Assembly (NCBI GenBank): GCA_025618425.1
Contig: CM046844.1
Coordinates: 14,338,076 to 14,402,075, forward strand
Source: Heliocidaris tuberculata
Lineage: Eukaryota > Echinodermata > Echinoidea > Camarodonta > Echinometridae
Reading direction: 5' to 3'
Length of the DNA stretch: 64,000 bases
The notes beneath the pieces were generated by a model. The model was not told the DNA's origin, did not search any database, and worked only from the letters and a program-made list of their open reading frames with translations. Each line of letters starts with the position of its first letter. Position 1 is the stretch's first letter. Positions 58,913-64,000 of this stretch are shown here, one piece after another. A program made the position numbers and the translations under genes.

Positions 58913-60610
58913 CTGCATGTGTACGTCGCGTTTGTAAATGGGTCAATGTAAAAGGTCAAAGGTCAATGAACTTTCAGTGAAAATCAATATATATATGTAC
59001 ATGTAATAACTTTTTGTACCTTTGAGGTATGATCACCAGATTCATACCACAGTTTTATTTATTTATTTATTTAATTTCCAGGAACATATAATAACATGAC
59101 AACAATTTTCAAACAAACATAACAACATAAGTGTAACATTAACAGCAACCAATGCCTGGGGATTACCTATAAGAAATGATAATTTCTGTTTAAAGGTTCT
59201 CCTCATTGTTTGTTGTTATACAAACTAATACAAACAATAATGGGCAGTTACATCCCTTGAAGGCACACTGTCAGGTCAAGTTCGAAAAATAGGTCAAAGG
59301 TCAAAAGGTCTTATTTTCCAGGGATAACATGTATGTAACATCATCATTATTGCTTAGTAATAAAGCTGCAAGACCAAAGTTCACATTCTCATTCGCATAG
59401 CGAAATGCAGGCGAGACAACGCGTGGCGTTTGTCTTGTTTAGGGTCTAAAATGCGAACGTTTTCTAAAGCTGGGTCGCTTTGCTTCCTCGCATAATTATG
59501 TTGATTAATAATCTTGTAATTTTGCGCCCCAGTATACTCTATAAAGTTTTTAAAGGGTCCAAAACTTGAAAAATAAGAATGTAATTCTCGTTACTTTGCT
59601 CCCTTATCAAGTTTCACCAGCTTCTTATTATTGTGCCCCGAATATATTGGACAAAGCGTATGAAATAGCATTTGTAAAACTGTTTCAACATAATTATGAA
59701 AGAAATCTCAAATTCTTTACTGCTCAATGGCAGTGGTCAATTTCGAAATTTCCTGGGTAAAATACACAACTTAATTGCGTTTTTGAGGGCTAAATATGCA
59801 ACCCCCGTAAAATGGAAAAAAAAAAAAAAAAAAAAAATCTGCCACTCGGCCGATTTTCTCCCTCGCTTGTACACTAACGTAGATAAGTTTGGATACTCGG
59901 GGGGCCCGGGGGGGGGGGGGGGGAGGCACAACTTCATTGTTTGCCTCGGGCGCCATTGCGTGTGCACCTTTTTTTCATCCTGCCCCCCTCTCTCTCCCCC
60001 TCTCACCCTCTCTCTTTTTTTCTTTTTTCTTTTTTTGCCAATGTATTGGGGGGGGGGGGGCTCATGCCTCCCCCGAAAGTTAGAGAAACGGGAGCAAGAT
60101 AATCATTTCTACGACTATAGCGAAATTAAGTACTGCCAGAGGCTTGTCTGACACAGCAACAATGTGTAGCATGCATACAGGTGGATGCCATAGTTGGTAA
60201 CGTAGAAGAAGAAGACAGTGTCCAAAATTTTGAAATACATTTATGAACTGGTCTATTGATAATGAAGGATCTTTCCAAAAAGGGATTATAATGAGGAACA
60301 GGAGCGTGGGAATGGTAGTCAAGTTCAAGGAAGACTAGAACACAACTACATGGCCATCGTCATATAGCAATGTTATTCACTGTGTCTCAACTATAACTGA
60401 GTTGACCACATGCCAGGGGCGGACTGGTCATGGGGAGCTTATGGGCAGTTTTCCCCCAGGTCCTCGTGATATTTTGGCCTGAGGGCCGGTCGAATTTTGG
60501 TCTTAGGGCCGGTTGATCAAAAACTAACACTTGCAAGGTGTTTTATTTCTATATTTGAACTGAAAGAACATATAACCGTTTTAGATATAAAATAAAATAG
60601 TTCTTACTAT

Positions 60611-60829
60611 CATAATAATAATAATAATAATGATAATAATATTGGATATTTATATAGCACTCATATCCACCATGAATGGTGCTCAAGGCGCTCCAATATT
60701 ACATCGGCTCTAGCTATATAGGCTACCGATTTCGGCGCTCACAGCATTCAAGGAATTCATTTCTGCCGGTACCCATTTAACACCTGGGTGGAGAGTGGCA
60801 AATGTAGATTAATGTCTTGCCAAAGGACA
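60611..60829 (-). mobile_element. 5'-truncated SINE copy
   Basis: It shares TGGGTGGAGAGTGGCAAA and ATTAATGTCTTGCCAAAGGA, and the (TAA)n tail, with the SINE at 5975-6250. It stops before the tRNA-like head. A CAGGGGCGGACTGG motif at 60413, just outside, resembles a hAT terminus, but no partner was found. Confidence 0.6.
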
Positions 60830-61059
60830 GTACGAGAGGGAATACCCCATACCCTCGGTCGGTCGTTTTATATTCCATGCATAATACCCAGGTGAAACAT
60901 TATTTTCAAAGTGGGGGAAGGTCCACCCTGATTACAAAAGGTTGGCAAAAACAACAGCTGCATTACACAATGCACATTATTAAATTTAAAGGTAGCAAAC
61001 TCTTTTTGACAACCGAACACAGCACTTTTTCAGGACAAAGAAAAGTTTGGTCAAAGGGT

Positions 61060-61560
61060 ACTCTGCCGGAGGTTTTTTTTCTTCAGGAGTTCAGGGGGAA
61101 GGGTTTTTTAACCGGGGGGGGGGGGGCACTCAGTATATAGTGTGCGGTGGGTATGTGTCGCGGAGAAGACCCTCATTTTTACACTCAAATTTCCGTTCTA
61201 AAGCATACAATTTTTTTTTTCTTGTTGAGAAAATAAGAGAGAAAACCGTTCCAAAGCACCGCTTTTATTTCATTCCGTCGTTCCGGCCGTTCCATTTCCC
61301 CCTTGAAAAATAAAACTAGTTCGAAGGCATGCAGTTTTTCACACCCCCCCCAAAAAAAAATAAATGAATAAAAAAAAACAAAAAAAAACCAAACAAACAA
61401 AAAAACAAAACAAACAATAACAACCAGTTCCGTAGCATCATATTTATATTGTAATTAATTTCCAAAGACCCCCTTTTTCCAAAATGTCACTAGTTCCGAA
61501 GACCATCCTTTTCATGATACGCTATAGTTCCGGAAGCCCCCTTGTTTTATCTTGCCAGTG
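61060..61560. repeat. Degenerate repeat built on GTTCCGAAG
   Basis: Related motifs (GTTCTAAAGC, GTTCCAAAGCACCG, GTTCGAAGGCATGC, GTTCCGTAGCATC, GTTCCGAAGACC, GTTCCGGAAGCCC), each followed by a T-rich stretch, recur roughly every 40-75 bp. Poly(G), poly(C) and poly(A) runs are interspersed. No function is recognised. Confidence 0.5.
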
Positions 61561-61765
61561 GCACATACCTACCACTTTTGGGGTCGAGTGCCCCCCCCCC
61601 GGGGATTTTTGTAAGAAAAAAATTGCCCGTTTTTATATATTTGTGATCACAGCCAAATTTCTTCCTTGTGACAAAATTTGGCACCTTTCATGGAAAAATG
61701 ATTCGAGTTTTTATGGGCATATGTCCCTTTGCGAATGAAAGTTTGTCAGTTTTTAGAGTTGTAAT

Positions 61766-61903
61766 CAGGGGCGGATCGGCCCCGGCGCCCCCCCCCCTTT
61801 GAAACCCAACTGGCATACCTCAAGTACACAATAAAAAAAAGCCTCCTTAATTGTGTACTTTTCCAGCTCTGTGCCCCCTCTTTTACAAATCCTGGATCCG
61901 CCC
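61766..61903. mobile_element. hAT-like MITE with 8-bp target duplication
   Basis: GTTGTAAT at 61758-61765 is repeated at 61904-61911. Between them lies a 138-bp element starting CAGGGGCGGATCGG and ending CTGGATCCGCCC, with an inner AAGTACACAAT / ATTGTGTACTT hairpin. An 8-bp duplication with a CAGGGGCGG start is typical of hAT. The last three bases of the right terminus seem lost. Confidence 0.75.
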
Positions 61904-62159
61904 GTTGTAATTATTAGTCTTGACCACTGTTTGAAAAATTTCGGTGCATGAGGTATGGGTATCAACGCAACTTGTAAGCGTAGTTTCGGGGGCTCCAGGG
62001 GCTGGCTAAAACAGACGTCTTCGATGAACCTGATAACTCTTTGTTATTGACAAAGATGATCAAATTAACTTGATACCCTTTTTTCTAAATCTATATAATC
62101 GTTTGTTTATTGCAACCATAAATTGGATTTCGAATATGAATAAAAATGCAAAGAGATAC

Positions 62160-64000
62160 ATAATGGTTTACAATGATTAGAGATGAAGTAGATGCTTATA
62201 ACAGACTTGTTGATACTCAGTTTAGTGATACTGCAAAGGAAAACATTAATCTTTTTGAAAATTTTCGGGTGCTTACACAATCGGATCTGTCCAGAATTAT
62301 TATGTCATCTGCTACTAAATCTTGTCGACTTGATCCTATCCCATGAAACATGGCTTTTGAAAGAGAATCTTGATCATTTATTACCACTGCTAACAAACAT
62401 AGTCAATCAATCTCTTTTCACAGGCACTTTCCCCTAAGGAGCACACTCAGCAATAATCAAACCACTTTTGAAGAAACCAAGCCTGGATCAAAATGACCTT
62501 AGAAATTATAGACCAGTGTCAAACTTAAAGGAAACCAAAACCCAAGGAGAGAATCAATGTTATTAATTGGAAAGTGAAAATTCAGAGAAGCACTTTACAA
62601 AAAGTTTCATTAAAATTGGTTAAAAAATGAGAGAGTTATGGAAGTTTGAAAAGTCTCGTTTTACTTTCTATGAGGGTCCTCAAATTGGCAAAATTGCTTC
62701 AAAATGGCTGATTTTGTGAACAACTCTCCATTTGTTTTGTACACAGATTTTCAGATTTTCCCCATTATCTCTCAGGGTGCTCCTTGTCTCCTCCTGAACT
62801 CGACATATGTGGTGTAAAATACATTTTCCCATTATATATGTTGAGCTCAGAAGGAGATTAACTGCACCTTGAAAGATAATGGGGAAAATCTGAAAATCTG
62901 TGTACAAAACAAATGGAGAGTTGTTCACAAAATCAGCCATTTTGAAGCAATTTTGACAATTTGAGGATCCCCATAGAAAGTAAAACGAGACTTTTCAAAC
63001 TTCCATAACTCTCTCATTTTTTAACCAATTTTAATGAAACTTTTTGTAAAGTGCTTCTCTGAATTATCACTTTCCAATAACATTGATTGTCTCCTTGGGT
63101 TTTGGTTTCCTTTAACATTTCTAGGTAAACTAATTGAGAAAGCATGCAGCTTGTACACAATTAATTCAACACATTGAATCTTATAATCTTTTTGATTCTT
63201 TTCAATCTGCTTATAGGTCAAAACACAGTACTGAGTCAGCTCTGGTTAAAGTAAAAAATGATATTATGTTTCCTCTTGATTCGAACCAGGTAGTTCTTAT
63301 GGCAATGTTAGATTTATCAGCCGCATTCGATACGATTGATCATCAAATACTTATATCTCGTTTATTTACAAGAATAGGTGTTAGGTCAACAGTTTTGTCC
63401 TGGTTTCAATCGTACCTCTCCGGATGGGCATCCCAAGTTGAAATTGCCGGCAAATTGTCAAATTCCACAACCTTAGAATTTGGACTTCCTCAGGGATCAA
63501 TAGTAGGACCTATAGGATACTCAATCTATACTCTTCCTGTTGGCGATATCGCCAGACATCATGGTATTAATTATTATCATCTTTATGCTGATGACATCCA
63601 GTTATATATTTCCTTTGACCCATGGACTCCAGGAGCTCTTGAAAATCATTAAACTTCAAGGTTGTATTTCAGATATTAGGCAATGGATGGTGGTAAACAA
63701 GTTGAAATTAAATGATTCAAAGACAGAATTTTTTGTTGCAGCATCAGCCCACAATCTGCGCAATCTTCCAAATGTTCAGTTGAATGTTGGTGGCACACTC
63801 ATTAACCCGTCAGAAACGATAAGGAACCTCGGCGTTATCTTTGATTGTAGCATGTCAATGTCTCACCATATCTCTCACATCTGTCGAACGGTTACATTTT
63901 ATTTAAGGAATATCGTTAGAATTAGAAGGTTCATTGATCAATCTGCCTGTCATAATGCTGTGCGTTCTTTAGTTCTATCCCGTATCGATTATTGTAACGG
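62160..64000 (+). pseudogene. Non-LTR retrotransposon reverse transcriptase, broken, runs off the window
   Basis: Left part (62178-62528) reads SRIIMSSATKSCRLDPIP, then, after a frameshift, TWLLKENLDHLLPLLTNIVN and later RNYRPVSNL. The right part (63112 onward) holds FQSAYRSKHSTESALVKVKN, LDLSAAFDTIDHQI, GLPQGSIVGP and the catalytic YADD in LYADDIQLYISF. A 1-nt frameshift near 63640 precedes ISDIRQWMVVNKLKLNDSKT and NLGVIFDCSMSMS. It carries stops and frameshifts and is split by a 583-bp insertion. The family resembles CR1/Jockey-type LINEs that copy RNA at the target site. Inactive here. Confidence 0.85.
62529..63111. mobile_element. TTAA-flanked foldback MITE inside the reverse transcriptase
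   Basis: TTAA at 62525-62528 and 63112-63115 bracket a 583-bp sequence. Its ends AGGAAACCAAAACCCAAGG and CCTTGGGTTTTGGTTTCCT are perfect inverse partners. The arms remain largely complementary over about 280 bp each. Removing the element plus one TTAA restores the LINE frame from RPVSNL to TFLGKLIEKA. The 4-bp TTAA duplication points to piggyBac or Kolobok mobilisation. Confidence 0.9.

Larger units (their letters stand above)
56389..59420. mobile_element. ~3-kb composite repeat with TCTCGCCTGC ends and GGTCAAAGGTCA repeats
   Basis: TCTCGCCTGCGTAGCGGAGC at the left and the inverse of GAAATGCAGGCGAGA at the right suggest terminal inverted repeats. Inside, ~150-bp units containing ATAACTTTCTATGG-type, TTCATACCACAGG-type and GGTCAAAAGGTCAATGAAC-type motifs recur near 56490, 56640, 56795 and 59005. 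Other elements are nested in the middle (56822-57112, 57115-57430, 57489-57676 and a LINE tail near 58900). Confidence 0.45.

Overview
This window is animal nuclear DNA, most likely from an echinoderm such as a sea urchin. It holds one large spliced gene on the minus strand, set in AT-rich introns that are crowded with short palindromic DNA transposons, tRNA-derived SINEs, non-LTR retrotransposon debris, minisatellites and homopolymer runs. The organism call is an inference. It rests on the deuterostome-like PI3-kinase, the very frequent word TACATGTA, the many G/C homopolymers and the repeat style; no species-diagnostic gene is present.

The gene is a PIK3CA-type class IA phosphoinositide 3-kinase catalytic subunit (p110-alpha). 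Seventeen coding exons were assembled by hand from 48372 down to 915. All introns are GT-AG, all phases agree, and the coding length is 3144 nt (1047 codons plus stop). The adaptor-binding, Ras-binding, C2, helical and kinase regions are all present. The catalytic GDRH loop, DFG and basic activation loop are intact. Intron 2 is very long (12452-42758, about 30.3 kb) and intron 1 is about 5 kb; the other introns are 0.4-1.1 kb.

The most distinctive gene-level feature is a set of partial tandem duplications whose breakpoints lie inside exons. Exon 2 has two extra partial copies, one with a working donor and an open, phase-compatible frame. Exon 4 has a decayed copy of its 5' part just upstream. 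The terminal exon has a decayed copy of its C-terminal codons directly after the stop. The kinase also differs from human p110-alpha at sites of interest: Val at the E545 position, and Arg/Asn at the G837/D843 positions.

The long intron 2 and the region upstream of the gene (48.4-62 kb) carry several MITE families with readable termini. There are three copies of a GGGGAGCGTTTCATC palindrome, three copies of an AGGCTTTTTACACTTG family, and a TTAA-flanked foldback family. There is also an 8-bp-duplication hAT-like element and a 1.7-kb element with a 9-bp duplication and a tRNA-like segment. Several insertions are nested so that the empty site can be read from a sister copy.

At the right edge (62.16-64.0 kb, plus strand) lies a broken non-LTR retrotransposon reverse transcriptase, split by a 583-bp TTAA-flanked foldback element. 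No CRISPR array, rRNA or intact tRNA gene was seen, nor any second convincing host protein-coding gene.
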